From Gammaproteobacteria bacterium (GTDB lineage Bacteria; Pseudomonadota; Gammaproteobacteria; Pseudomonadales; Azotimanducaceae), in contig VYDB01000114.1 of assembly GCA_009843635.1 (NCBI GenBank), positions 1 through 58,543 of the forward strand: 58,543 nt of DNA. Reading direction: 5' to 3'. The position numbers and the translations under genes are program-made. Positions 14,849-24,052 of the stretch are shown piece after piece. Each line of letters begins with the position of its first letter. Position 1 is the stretch's first letter. Under the pieces are notes generated by a model. That model was not told the DNA's origin. It ran no database searches and was given only the letters and a program-made list of their open reading frames with translations.

Positions 14849-16246
14849 CTATTGAACCGGCAACAGTTCGGATTGGCTAAAGGCCTTGCCATGTTTGATG
14901 ACCCATTCAATCTCTTGCAGATTCCCGATATCCGCCAACGGGTCCGCACCAAGAACTAGGAAGTCGGCAAACTTACCGGCCTCGACACTTCCGTACTCGT
15001 CTTCCTTGCCCGCAATCCGTGCGGAGTTGAACGTGGCGGCGTGGATCAAATAGTCCGCTGGGATGCCCGCCCGATGCATGTCCCTTAGCTCCAGGTGCAT
15101 CCCGGATCCTGCGGGGATGCCTATCATGCCGGTATCCGTCGCGACGGCCAGCGCAACACCGCCCTCAAACAAGGCCCTGGCATTTGCCGCCGCCACTGCC
15201 CCTTGCACGCGATAGCGAATCGACTGGTCATCGGCTGGCGGTACCGGTTCATCCCAAGATTCCACCACCCCTGGCACGGAACAGCTGCGCTCGATGGGCA
15301 ACAATTCCAGTTCCTTGGTAAACAACTCAATAAAGGTGCGTTTGCGTATGGCCAGGGTCGGCACCACGATCACTTCGTTGGCCTTCAACAGGTCAATGAA
15401 CGCCTGGTCAACGGGCTGATCGGCCGGTATGTGCTGCAGGCTTGCGGCGCCGGCTTCCACGGCGCCACGCGCATATTCCAAGGCATGCGCATGGGTGGTG
15501 ACTTGAAGGCCGTGCTTGGCCGCTTCCGCAACCACGGCTTGTTGGAATTCCCGCCAGTCAGCGTACCAAAGCAACGCACTGATCATGCGGCTGCCGCGGT
15601 TGTCCACCGCAGTCTTGACTAGGTCGGCGCCTCGCGCCACCGCCTCTTGCACATGGGCCACTGCGGCATCCACGGACATCCCCGGCTTCAGCGTCAATTC
15701 GCCGTCCCAAGGCGGGATCATCTGCTCCGCTATGAACTCGGGCATTGGCGCGATGACGCCGTGGCCGATAAACACGGTAGGTGCGGCGTGCGTCCGGGCG
15801 GCAAGATCACGCGTGTTGTATTCAAGGCTTGGACCGCCCAAAGAAACAACGCTGGTCACGCCGGAGCACATATTCGCCCGCAGCGTGTCCGGGATGTGCG
15901 TCTTGATCCATTCGATCTCTTCCTCGTAGGGCACCTTGTCGGTCAGATCGAAAAAGGCCGGCCGCGTGTACATGCGCCCCGAGGTCATGAAGTGCACGTG
16001 TGAATCGATCAACCCCGGGACGATCCACTTGCCACTCACATCCACCACCTTGGCGCCTTCGGGTACGGCCACGTCGGTGCCCGCAGCAACGAACCTGTCG
16101 CCTTCCACCAAGACGGTCGCGTTTTCGATGGCGCCACGGTGGGTGCCATCGATGAGGGTTGCGCCCTGATAGGCGGTGACATCCGCATGGCCGTAGCCAG
16201 CCAGCAAAGAGCAGGCTAAGGCGACAGTCCATCGGACAACAGTCAT
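14849..16246 (-). CDS. Exported amidohydrolase-family metal-dependent hydrolase
   Basis: This 465-residue protein has the amidohydrolase pattern: GATLIDGT near residue 28, the metal-binding H83-V-H85 (LIDSHVHF), later H-containing strands (TTHAHALEYARG, ASLQHIPAD) and ATDTGMIG near the C-terminus for the last metal Asp. It closes with the ADPLADI composite-domain segment. Residues 1-21 look like a signal peptide, so the enzyme is probably periplasmic. The start is the ATG at 16246, supported by GAGAGGA 4 nt upstream; the longer frame to 16459 runs into the MFS gene. It would hydrolyse a C-N or ester-type bond in the substrate of this operon, which is otherwise aromatic in style. Confidence 0.88.
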   Translation of the reverse strand: MTVVRWTVALACSLLAGYGHADVTAYQGATLIDGTHRGAIENATVLVEGDRFVAAGTDVAVPEGAKVVDVSGKWIVPGLIDSHVHFMTSGRMYTRPAFFDLTDKVPYEEEIEWIKTHIPDTLRANMCSGVTSVVSLGGPSLEYNTRDLAARTHAAPTVFIGHGVIAPMPEFIAEQMIPPWDGELTLKPGMSVDAAVAHVQEAVARGADLVKTAVDNRGSRMISALLWYADWREFQQAVVAEAAKHGLQVTTHAHALEYARGAVEAGAASLQHIPADQPVDQAFIDLLKANEVIVVPTLAIRKRTFIELFTKELELLPIERSCSVPGVVESWDEPVPPADDQSIRYRVQGAVAAANARALFEGGVALAVATDTGMIGIPAGSGMHLELRDMHRAGIPADYLIHAATFNSARIAGKEDEYGSVEAGKFADFLVLGADPLADIGNLQEIEWVIKHGKAFSQSELLPVQ

Positions 16247-16269
16247 GTCAGTCCTCTCGGTTGGCATTC

Positions 16270-17610
16270 TCAGACCTGCGCTTGGGCCGCCTGCTCTTTC
16301 GAACCCCTTGCGCCAATGGCGAACACCGCGCCAGCCGCAACCAGCATCGGCAGTGCGCCAAAGACAAACAGCGTTGAAATGCTTAGATTCATCGCCAGCA
16401 ACCCCCCCACGATGATGGGGCCCAGGATCGAGCCCAGCCGGCCGACACCCAGGGCCCATCCCAAGCCGGTAGCCCTGGCATTGGTGTCGTAGCTTCCGCT
16501 AGCGACGGCATTCAATCCAAACTGGCATCCCATGGAGGTGAATCCGGCAAAGAACAGAACAAATAGCAGAAGCGGCAATGAACCCGTGGAGTAACCGATC
16601 AAGGATACGATGATCGAAGCGGCCAGAAATCCAATGGTCATTGACCGTATGGCACCGAAGCGGTCGATGGCCAGCGCCATCACAAGCCCGCCAACCACGC
16701 CGCCCACGGCGAGCAGCGCGCTCGCCAGAATGGCGCGTTCAAGGGGAAATCCGGCAGCCTCCAATACGGACGGAAGCCAGCCCATCATTGCGAATATGGT
16801 CAACAAGTTCGCAAAAAACACGATCCACAGCAGAAGCGTGAGTCCGGTGCGCCCTTCCGCAAACAAAGCCCTGATTCCAGAATGCGGAGTGGGTCTTTGA
16901 CTGGTCAGGAATGTTGATCCAGCGGGCACATCAACCTCAGGCGCCAGCCTGCGCATCGTCTTCGCCAGCCCTTCATCTTGCGGAGACCTCAGGACCAATA
17001 GACGAGGTGACTCAGGCAGCCAAAACACCACCACCGGCACCATGAGGAGCGGCAAGATTCCACCGGCCAGGAACACGGCCTCCCACCCGAAGACACTCAG
17101 AAGCCCGACTGACGCAACCCCACCGACAACGGTGCCAAGCGGCAGGCCCGTAAACATCAGGGTCATGAGCAGCGCGCGGCGCCTTTCCGGCGCGAACTCG
17201 GCTGTCAGGATGTTAATCGTCGGCATCACGCCGCCGAGCCCCAAGCCGGTGATAAATCGATAAATGAAGAGATCACTGGTGTCGCTCGACAATGCGGTCA
17301 ACAACGACCCCACACCCATAATGAGGATTGAAGCCAAGATGATGGGTTTCCTGCCCAATCGGTCAGCAAGAGCGCTGCCGACCAATGCGCCCAGCATCAA
17401 CCCGACCAGTGCCGCCGAGAGCAACTGCCCCATCAGCTCCGGAGGGATGGTGAATTGCTCCGTCAGCAGCGGCGCCACATAGCCGATGCAGGCAGCGTCA
17501 AACCCATCGATGACCGCGAGCAGAAAGCAAATCACCACCACACGCCACTGCAGCCCGCCTATGGGGCGCTCATCAATGATCGCATCAATGTTGAGTTCGC
17601 GATCAGTCAT
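16270..17610 (-). CDS. MFS transporter, aromatic acid:H+ symporter type
   Basis: This 446-residue permease has twelve apparent membrane helices. The first contains the AAHS signature DGFDAACIGYVAP, and the loop between helices 2 and 3 has GSALADRLGRKP; the repeat motif ALAIDRFGAIRS occurs in the second half. AAHS members import aromatic acids such as benzoate, vanillate or hydroxyphenylpropionate with protons. It lies 31 nt upstream of the VOC protein stop and 24 nt from the amidohydrolase start, in the same transcription unit. Its place beside an MhpA-like hydroxylase and an extradiol-type protein supports uptake of an aromatic acid, although the exact substrate is not readable. Confidence 0.9.
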   Translation of the reverse strand: MTDRELNIDAIIDERPIGGLQWRVVVICFLLAVIDGFDAACIGYVAPLLTEQFTIPPELMGQLLSAALVGLMLGALVGSALADRLGRKPIILASILIMGVGSLLTALSSDTSDLFIYRFITGLGLGGVMPTINILTAEFAPERRRALLMTLMFTGLPLGTVVGGVASVGLLSVFGWEAVFLAGGILPLLMVPVVVFWLPESPRLLVLRSPQDEGLAKTMRRLAPEVDVPAGSTFLTSQRPTPHSGIRALFAEGRTGLTLLLWIVFFANLLTIFAMMGWLPSVLEAAGFPLERAILASALLAVGGVVGGLVMALAIDRFGAIRSMTIGFLAASIIVSLIGYSTGSLPLLLFVLFFAGFTSMGCQFGLNAVASGSYDTNARATGLGWALGVGRLGSILGPIIVGGLLAMNLSISTLFVFGALPMLVAAGAVFAIGARGSKEQAAQAQV

Positions 17611-17640
17611 TTGGCTCCGCCGCCCCTCTTTTGAGCCAGT

Positions 17641-18570
17641 TCAATCGTTGCTGGTCAGCTTCATGTAGGTCGCTGCCGCCTTTAAGGGCAGCGTATCCAA
17701 CGCTGTCATCTTGTGACCCCAGATGCTGAGTTGGTAGTACTGTCCAACCTCCCTGTCCGGATCCTCTGGATTCACCTGTATGCCTTCCGCGCCCAGCTCC
17801 GCTTCAAACCCCGAAGGCGACTTGACGTAGAAGGTGAAGCTCTTGTCGTTTGGATGCACGCCGATTTCATTCTTCACCTTGATGCCGGCTTTGCGAATGC
17901 GGTCGAATGAAACCCCCACTTGATGCCGGTCTTCCACCTCCAACATGAAGTGGTGCAGCCGCTTCGGAAACACGGGCATGCGGCCAACCGCCAAGGAGTG
18001 GTGCCGAGCGTTCGCATGCATAAAGGCCAAGTGGAGCTTTAAGCCCCTGATGATCTCCCAATCAATATAGTCGCTTACCCCCAGCCCGTAGCTGCGGTAA
18101 AACCGCTCCATGGCGTCGAAGTTCTTCGACATGACCGTTATGTGGCCGAAGCCCATCTCCCCGGCCTGGAAGCTCAGACCATGACTCGATGGCACGAAGG
18201 GATTGGCTGAATTCGACTGTTCGAACACCTCTACCGGGAGACCGTCTGGATCAAGAAACCTAAGGGCTTTTTCACTGCCCCTTAATGGCGAACTGCCTGC
18301 ATCCAACCAGACCGGATTCACGCCATCCGTGGACAGTCGGTCAAACAGCCCGTCTATGTCATCTGTTTCCCAACCGACGCCAACCAAGTCATCAGCCTTT
18401 CCTTGCCGAAGGATGAGGCGACAGCCTGTACCGTCTATGACCACCTCGTAGTCGTCAGTGCCGGATACGCTTTGTATTGGCAGCCCATACATCTGCTCAG
18501 CGAACGGCTGCCACTTTGCGAGGTTTTTTACTTCGAAAACCGGATACACAAGGCGAGTCAATCTGGCCAT
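17641..18570 (-). CDS. VOC-family protein, type I extradiol dioxygenase-like
   Basis: This 309-residue protein has two VOC modules. The second carries the 2-His-1-carboxylate set expected of extradiol dioxygenases: H143 (GFGHITV), H206 or H207 (LHHFMLEV) and E258 (GFEAELG). The enzyme would open a catechol ring next to the hydroxyl groups, using Fe(II). The N-terminal module lacks a metal set, as is usual. The ATG at 18570 follows GGAGGA. It sits between the FAD hydroxylase and the aromatic-acid transporter, which supports a ring-cleavage role. Conserved second-shell residues such as the acid-base His and Tyr could not be verified by eye. Confidence 0.87.
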   Translation of the reverse strand: MARLTRLVYPVFEVKNLAKWQPFAEQMYGLPIQSVSGTDDYEVVIDGTGCRLILRQGKADDLVGVGWETDDIDGLFDRLSTDGVNPVWLDAGSSPLRGSEKALRFLDPDGLPVEVFEQSNSANPFVPSSHGLSFQAGEMGFGHITVMSKNFDAMERFYRSYGLGVSDYIDWEIIRGLKLHLAFMHANARHHSLAVGRMPVFPKRLHHFMLEVEDRHQVGVSFDRIRKAGIKVKNEIGVHPNDKSFTFYVKSPSGFEAELGAEGIQVNPEDPDREVGQYYQLSIWGHKMTALDTLPLKAAATYMKLTSND

Positions 18571-18630
18571 GTTGGTCTCCTCCGTCAGCTTGCTTCCGCA
18601 GCAATGCGCTTTTTCAATATTCGGGCTGGA

Positions 18631-20280
18631 TCAGGCATTCGGCCTACCCCCGCACACGCTAACAAAATCGTCCGCGTTTTCTGGGAGCACATCGCCACGC
18701 CAGGCGACATGCTGGTCGGTGCGCGCCAGAACATAGTTGGTGGTGTACACATCCGGCTGGCTGTCCACGCTCAAGATTTTCAGCGGCAAGCCAGCCGCTT
18801 CAAATGCTTGCGCAAACGGCTCTTCTGCCCTGGAGCCGTTGTAACACAGCAACGTGTACACGGGCCCGAGCTCGTCGTAGATGGACTTCCCAGGCGACAT
18901 CCAAAAATGGGGCAGCCGACACCCGGGTACGGTGCTGGGGGTGGCGCGACCCATTTCATACTCGGGCGGCGCCTCGCCGTCATAGTGAATGATGGGCGAG
19001 TCGTCGTAGTAGTAGCCAAAGTTCAGGCCTTCGCAAGCGAACTGGGGCACGTTCATGTCGTACATCCTGCGCCCCATTCTTTTGCGCAGCAAACGACCGA
19101 GGAAACTCCTGCTCTCTACCAGCTTGGGGATTTTTCGTCCTTGAACGGCTTCCAGGTACTCCAAGGCCTTGTTCATCGCGAATTGGCTCACCTGTTCCGT
19201 AATGGGGTGGCGTTCGCGCTCATGGGCTTCGAGCAGCCGCTCATCCGCTTGGCCATTCAACACGGCGGCCATCATCCAGCTAAGGTTGTTGGCGTCGGCG
19301 ATGCCGGCATTCATGCCGTAGCCAGCGAAGGGCACCCAAATGTGCGCCGCGTCACCGCACACAAAGACGTTGTTTTGCCTAAATCGAGAGGCGACCATGC
19401 GACGTGCGGTCCAGTCTTGATGGTGCACCGCCTCCCACGTGAAATCCTGGCCGACGCCGAGCATGTCGCGAATCGATTGATCTCGGTGGACGCTATCGAA
19501 ATCGGCGCTCATGTGGACGTTCCGGTGAATGAGCCAGAGTTCATCTCCATCAATCGCAACGATCACCCCGGTCACCCGGGGGTTGAGCACCCAAGTCATC
19601 CAACCCGGCCGGCTCCCGAGCAATTCCCGAATCTCGGGGCAACGCACCAAGGTCGTGCGCATCTTGGAAATCTCGACGTCGCCCTCGAGCTTGACGCCCA
19701 TTTGCTTGCGCACCGCACTCGATGCCCCGTCGCAACCGATGAGGTAGCGCCCTTCGATCACGAGTTCTTCGCCGCTGTTGGATCGACAGGCCAACTTGAC
19801 CTGATCTCCGCCATCCTCGTAGCTGAGAAAAGTGGTTTCGGTAAGCAGAGTGATCCGGTCATAGGTCTTGGCGCGATCGAGCAGAATCGGGTTTAAGTAC
19901 AGCTGGCTCGCCCGCACCACTGGCTCCGGGGTCTCCCAGTGACTGTCCGGGAAACCTGGAGCGCTGACTCCATCTGCACCCAGCCGTTCATTGCGGCTGG
20001 GTTGCACAATGCGGGTAATCTCAATTCCGCCAGCCTCGGTTGCGTACACTACATCCGTTGCGTAGCTATCGGTCAGCCCGCAAGCCCGCACCTGGTCCGC
20101 AACCCCAAATTGCCGGAAGATCTCCATCGTGCGCGCTGCGATGGTGTTGCACTTGGCATCAGCAGGCTCATCCTCCGAGCGGCTTTCCACGACCACCGCG
20201 TCAATGCCCCGCTTCGCGAGGTCCATGGCGGCTGACAAGCCAACCGGACCCGCTCCAACGATGACGACTTGAGTTTTCAT
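18631..20280 (-). CDS. FAD-dependent aromatic hydroxylase (MhpA-like)
   Basis: This 549-residue group A flavoprotein monooxygenase has the three expected motifs: GxGxxG at 9-14 (VIVGAGPVGLSAA), the DG motif at 184-185 (IGCDGASSAVRK) and the GD motif at 309-310 (VCGDAAHIW). The C-terminal thioredoxin-like extension seen in phenol and 3-hydroxyphenylpropionate hydroxylases is present from about residue 430. It would hydroxylate a phenolic ring using NAD(P)H and O2, producing a catechol for the VOC dioxygenase encoded 60 nt downstream. It is encoded 27 nt after the TonB receptor. Family assignment is strong; the substrate is inferred only from neighbours. Confidence 0.92.
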   Translation of the reverse strand: MKTQVVIVGAGPVGLSAAMDLAKRGIDAVVVESRSEDEPADAKCNTIAARTMEIFRQFGVADQVRACGLTDSYATDVVYATEAGGIEITRIVQPSRNERLGADGVSAPGFPDSHWETPEPVVRASQLYLNPILLDRAKTYDRITLLTETTFLSYEDGGDQVKLACRSNSGEELVIEGRYLIGCDGASSAVRKQMGVKLEGDVEISKMRTTLVRCPEIRELLGSRPGWMTWVLNPRVTGVIVAIDGDELWLIHRNVHMSADFDSVHRDQSIRDMLGVGQDFTWEAVHHQDWTARRMVASRFRQNNVFVCGDAAHIWVPFAGYGMNAGIADANNLSWMMAAVLNGQADERLLEAHERERHPITEQVSQFAMNKALEYLEAVQGRKIPKLVESRSFLGRLLRKRMGRRMYDMNVPQFACEGLNFGYYYDDSPIIHYDGEAPPEYEMGRATPSTVPGCRLPHFWMSPGKSIYDELGPVYTLLCYNGSRAEEPFAQAFEAAGLPLKILSVDSQPDVYTTNYVLARTDQHVAWRGDVLPENADDFVSVCGGRPNA

Positions 20281-20307
20281 TGGCCTACTTCAAAGCGAAT
20301 CAGGCAG

Positions 20308-22728
20308 TTACAGTCGATAGACAAACTGAAGCTCGTAGCTGCGGGGCGGGTCCATGAAGTAAAAGTAACTTCCGGCAAAGCCGACGTTGCCGAGCGGTAT
20401 GTCGTCCGGCGCATTGACAACCGTTTTGTCCGTCAGGTTCTTGCCAAGCACCGCCAAGCTCCACCTATCGTCGCTGCTCAGCAGGGCAATGCGCGCGTTG
20501 ACCTTGGCAAAGCCATCCTGCTCAAGAACCGGATCGTTATCGCCAGTGACCAAGTACGAGTCCTTGAACATGACATCGGCACCAAACTCCATATCGAGAT
20601 TACTGCCAACCGACGCCCGGTAGTTTGCTGCTAGATGGCCGGAAAAATTCGGCGCAAACTGCGTAGGTTCCCCACTCAAGTCAGCCACGCAGGGCGGTGG
20701 GCCAGACCAAGCCGCTGTGGCGCCAGCATGGCAGGCGGCACCGGGAAAGGCATCGTATTCCGAATCCAGGAGTGACAGGGCGAAGGCAATTGACAAGCGC
20801 TCCGACGCCTGAATCTGACCATCCATCTCTATGCCCTTGCTGGTCGCCTCGCCCGCGTTGGAGACCGCAAAGCCGGCGGCTCCGTCAAAAACGCTGACTT
20901 GCAGATCTTCAAACTCGTTATGGAAGGCCGCCACGTTGAGCCGAGCGCGCCCCGCCCAAAGATCGAACTTGGCACCAACCTCGAATCCGCTGACCTGTTC
21001 ATCCTCAAACTCCTGGGTGGCTGGGTTGCCCACCAAATTGGCTTCGTCAAAGCCACCCGCCTTGTATCCGGTGCCCCACTTGCCATAGATCATGGCGCTG
21101 TCAGTGAGATCGTACTGAACGATGATGTCCCCCGTTACGTGGTCCTCCTTGCGCACGTTGTCAAACCCGGGTGCGATGGTGCAGGTCTGTGACAGGACGG
21201 GGACTATCGTTGTGTTGCAGGTCTCAAAGCCGTTGCCATCGAAGCGATGCTCCTTGAAGAACCGGAGAAACTGATCGTAGAACGCAGTGTGAGGCAGGCT
21301 GGGAGACAGGTCCGCAAACGCGGTATAGCCGGTAGCGTCATACGCCGCTCCGACTGCCAATTTGTCCAGCGTCTTCTTATCCTCTGCGTAACGCAGACCC
21401 AGTTGCACGCGCAAGGAGTCGGTAGCGTGCCAGGTGGCTTGGGTGAAAGCGGAGAAGGATTCCGTGTCTTGATCGTAGTTTCGATCAAGCGTGATGTCGC
21501 CAAAACCAGCTTGAATGAACGGACGCAGCGGGTGGGTCGCAAACAGTGGCGCGATCCCCGTCAGGTAAACTTCCAAGTCTCCGGCCCGACGGAGCTTTTC
21601 GTCCTGGTAGAACAGGCCGACAAGAAACTCCACCGCCCGGTCTTTGGGGGAAAAGAGAATGAACTCCTGGGTGAACTGCTCGTGCCGTTCTCGCCTTTGC
21701 TGACCGATTAAGTCAATGGGGGCGAAATCAAGATCAAGCGCGTTTTCCACCTCCGCATCGATGTAGCCCGTGATCGACTTCAGGGTGAAATCCCCGATGT
21801 CAGCCGTGGCCGTCAGACTGAACAGGTCCCATTGGGAGTCATCGTACTGAGGAGGCCGGCCCGGCAATGATCCATCTTGGTACTTATCGTAGTTGTCGCT
21901 GGCCACAAAATTCGGGTTGCCAAAAGCCCGGTAGATGAAATCGGATGTTGGCGTCACGATAGCGACCTTGTTCTGGCGGCCAGTTGTGTCCTGATCTCCG
22001 GTCTCCCATTTGAACAGGAGGTTCAGATAGTCGCTCGCATCCCAATCCAAGGTTAAACGGCCGGCGAACTCTTCTTCCTGCCGCTCGTCCTTGCCCGTGG
22101 TCAGGTTGTTCATGTAGCCGTCCGTTTCATCAACACGGAGCGCCAAACGCGCGCGAAATGTCTCGCTTAGGGGGCCAGAGAGCACCAACATCGTGCCCCA
22201 ACCATCAAACTCAGGCTCGAACGTGCCCGAAATGGAGGCCTCAAACTCATCGGTCGGGCTGGCACTGGTGATGTTGAGCGCGCCAGACACTGTATTCTTG
22301 CCGAATAGCGTGTTCTGAGGCCCTTTGAGGACTTCAACACGTTCCAGGTCCAGCAGGGCGGCCCTGGAAGCCTGCCCCCTGCCCCGGTACACGCCGTCAA
22401 CGAACGTGCCCACGGACTGCTCGAAGCCGGAGTTCCCGTAGGTGCCAATGCCTCGAATGAACATTTTTTCCGAGCCTGAAGTCTCGGTGATGTCCACGTT
22501 GGGAATGAACTGGACGATGTCCTCAAGCGAGAACGCCCCTTGTTCATTGATTTTGTCCCCCGTCATCACGGCGAGCGCCACCGGCACATCCTGCAAACTC
22601 GCTTCCTGTTTGGTGGCAGTAACCGTGATTTCCTCAATAATCAAATCTTCTGCAAAACTCGGTACGACCAGCACTGAAACCAAGGCCGCGCACGTTGCCT
22701 GCAAGAGCTTCCGGAATCTATCTTCCAT
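20308..22728 (-). CDS. TonB-dependent outer-membrane receptor
   Basis: This 806-residue protein has a signal peptide (about 1-26), a TonB-box-like segment (IEEITVTATKQEASLQ), a plug domain with LKGPQNTLFGKNTVSGAL, and a long beta-barrel that ends in an aromatic-rich strand (YELQFVYRL). Such receptors import bulky or scarce substrates with TonB energy. The start is the ATG at 22728 with GAGGAG 7 nt upstream; a TTG at 22743 is the alternative. It opens the aromatic catabolic run and lies just behind the LysR gene, with a palindromic site between. It is likely the entry point for the pathway substrate. Confidence 0.93.
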   Translation of the reverse strand: MEDRFRKLLQATCAALVSVLVVPSFAEDLIIEEITVTATKQEASLQDVPVALAVMTGDKINEQGAFSLEDIVQFIPNVDITETSGSEKMFIRGIGTYGNSGFEQSVGTFVDGVYRGRGQASRAALLDLERVEVLKGPQNTLFGKNTVSGALNITSASPTDEFEASISGTFEPEFDGWGTMLVLSGPLSETFRARLALRVDETDGYMNNLTTGKDERQEEEFAGRLTLDWDASDYLNLLFKWETGDQDTTGRQNKVAIVTPTSDFIYRAFGNPNFVASDNYDKYQDGSLPGRPPQYDDSQWDLFSLTATADIGDFTLKSITGYIDAEVENALDLDFAPIDLIGQQRRERHEQFTQEFILFSPKDRAVEFLVGLFYQDEKLRRAGDLEVYLTGIAPLFATHPLRPFIQAGFGDITLDRNYDQDTESFSAFTQATWHATDSLRVQLGLRYAEDKKTLDKLAVGAAYDATGYTAFADLSPSLPHTAFYDQFLRFFKEHRFDGNGFETCNTTIVPVLSQTCTIAPGFDNVRKEDHVTGDIIVQYDLTDSAMIYGKWGTGYKAGGFDEANLVGNPATQEFEDEQVSGFEVGAKFDLWAGRARLNVAAFHNEFEDLQVSVFDGAAGFAVSNAGEATSKGIEMDGQIQASERLSIAFALSLLDSEYDAFPGAACHAGATAAWSGPPPCVADLSGEPTQFAPNFSGHLAANYRASVGSNLDMEFGADVMFKDSYLVTGDNDPVLEQDGFAKVNARIALLSSDDRWSLAVLGKNLTDKTVVNAPDDIPLGNVGFAGSYFYFMDPPRSYELQFVYRL

Positions 22729-22854
22729 CACATTTCTCCTCAATAGGTGCGAACACGTGCACGTCCCCCAATTCAGCTTTGGCCGCTTAGATGCACGCAG
22801 TCGAGAAACTAGCGCAACTGATGGAATAAGTGAAACTGATATTTCGTATATTAG

Positions 22855-22873
22855 ATATCGCGATTAACGATAT
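22855..22873. promoter_or_regulatory. Candidate LysR operator palindrome
   Basis: ATATCG, 7 nt, CGATAT forms a perfect interrupted palindrome within the 177-nt gap between the LysR gene and the TonB receptor operon. Placement before the catabolic genes and behind their probable regulator fits a binding site. The surrounding sequence is A/T-rich, consistent with a promoter. Confidence 0.45.
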
Positions 22874-22905
22874 TCTGCCGCCTCGCCGATTTGCGAACAA
22901 CGCTG

Positions 22906-23811
22906 CTAACTGGTCGGCGCGGCGCTCCGCACTCTGTTTCTGAACCACTTGTGGGCTGGGTCGCGATCATGGATGCGGGACCAATAGGCCGCAATGGTGA
23001 CGTTGGGGACTTTGAAGGGCGGGTCAAACGCTTGAATTCTGTGTCGCTCGGCATAGTACTCTGCCGCTCGCTTTGGAATCATCGCCACAACGTCTGACTC
23101 CTCGACAATGACGGGCATCAGCGTGTAGTGGGGCAAACGCACGATGTCGTTTTGACGCGTGCCTACAAGCGTTGTCTCAAATGACTCGTTTGTTCGTTGA
23201 TTCGCCCTAAAGGCGGCATGCGCAAGATCTTTGTAGGCCCTACTGCTTAGCTGGCCCTTGACTTTTGGGTGGTTTCTTCTGGCTATGCAAACCAAGGTCT
23301 CATCATAGAGCTCCATTTCCATGAGGCCCTTCGTCTCCAAGACATTATGCGGACCCACCAACAAATCAACTTCTCCAGTACGGACCGAATCAAGGTAGTC
23401 CGCTTGAATGCCTTCGAACTGAACGGTTACCCCTGGGGCTTCGTCCTCCAAGCCGTCAATGACCTTGTTCACTAAAGACAACACCACGACATCAGCGGTG
23501 GAAATGACGAAACGGCGTTCCAACTTCTTGGGATCAAAGCCGTCCCGCTCGATGACGCGCTCCAAAGCCTCGATCGACCCATTGAGTTCCTCTTGAAGAG
23601 CCAACGCAAGCTGCGTGGGTTGCATTTCCCCGCCAGCTCTCACCAGCAGGTCGTCGTTGTAATGTGCGCGCAGCTTCGCCAAGGCATCGCTCACGCCGGG
23701 CTGGCTCATGTGCAGGTGCTCAGCGGTACGAGTGACGCTGCGGGTCGTGAGCAACGACTGGAGGATTGGCAGCAGGTTCAGGTTTATGGAGCGGAGCTTT
23801 GACGGGCGCAT
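22906..23811 (-). CDS. LysR-family transcriptional regulator (NodD/PcpR-like)
   Basis: This 301-residue regulator begins MRPSKLRSINLNLLPILQSL, the NodD-like opening, followed by the helix-turn-helix SVTRTAEHLHMSQPGVSDAL and an effector-binding domain. Such regulators activate catabolic genes in response to an aromatic effector. The start is the ATG at 23811; an upstream frame to 23946 passes through the tandem repeats and has no family match. It is transcribed in the same direction as the catabolic run, 177 nt ahead of it, with a palindrome in the gap. It is the likely regulator of genes 12.7-22.7 kb. Confidence 0.9.
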   Translation of the reverse strand: MRPSKLRSINLNLLPILQSLLTTRSVTRTAEHLHMSQPGVSDALAKLRAHYNDDLLVRAGGEMQPTQLALALQEELNGSIEALERVIERDGFDPKKLERRFVISTADVVVLSLVNKVIDGLEDEAPGVTVQFEGIQADYLDSVRTGEVDLLVGPHNVLETKGLMEMELYDETLVCIARRNHPKVKGQLSSRAYKDLAHAAFRANQRTNESFETTLVGTRQNDIVRLPHYTLMPVIVEESDVVAMIPKRAAEYYAERHRIQAFDPPFKVPNVTIAAYWSRIHDRDPAHKWFRNRVRSAAPTS

Positions 23812-23870
23812 TCGCGTTTCCGCTGTTGGGCCGGGAAGCCGCAAGTGTAACAGGGGGATTCTCAGCAGGC

Positions 23871-23984
23871 TCGACACATCACCGGTTGCATGATCTACGT
23901 TTATCAGGTCATTTCTTCGACAAATCACCGGTTGACAGTTCGCCAAATCACAGGTTAGATATTCGTCAAATCACGGGTTGAGTG
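23871..23984 (+). repeat. Three 23-nt tandem repeats plus a diverged outlier
   Basis: Units start at 23916, 23939 and 23962, each of the form TTCGNCAAATCACNGGTTGA; a fourth, diverged copy (TCGACACATCACCGGTTG) lies at 23871-23888. They fill the gap between the divergent LysR and DUF4143 ATPase genes and end 68 nt before the latter's start. Two helical turns per unit would suit cooperative protein binding. They are directly adjacent without spacers, so this is not a CRISPR array. Confidence 0.8.
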
Positions 23985-24052
23985 GTTGCTGCGCCGTCGA
24001 TTTCGCAGTATGGCGACCCAAGCCAGCAATTCAGCGCAAAGTTGTCTTGACC

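Noticed and set aside
18403-19896. 497-codon plus-strand ORF over the VOC and FAD hydroxylase genes
   Set aside because: It crosses two real genes and a gap on the other strand and shows no domain.
23871-23984. Possible CRISPR array
   Set aside because: Units are directly adjacent without spacers, only three clear copies exist, and no cas gene is near.
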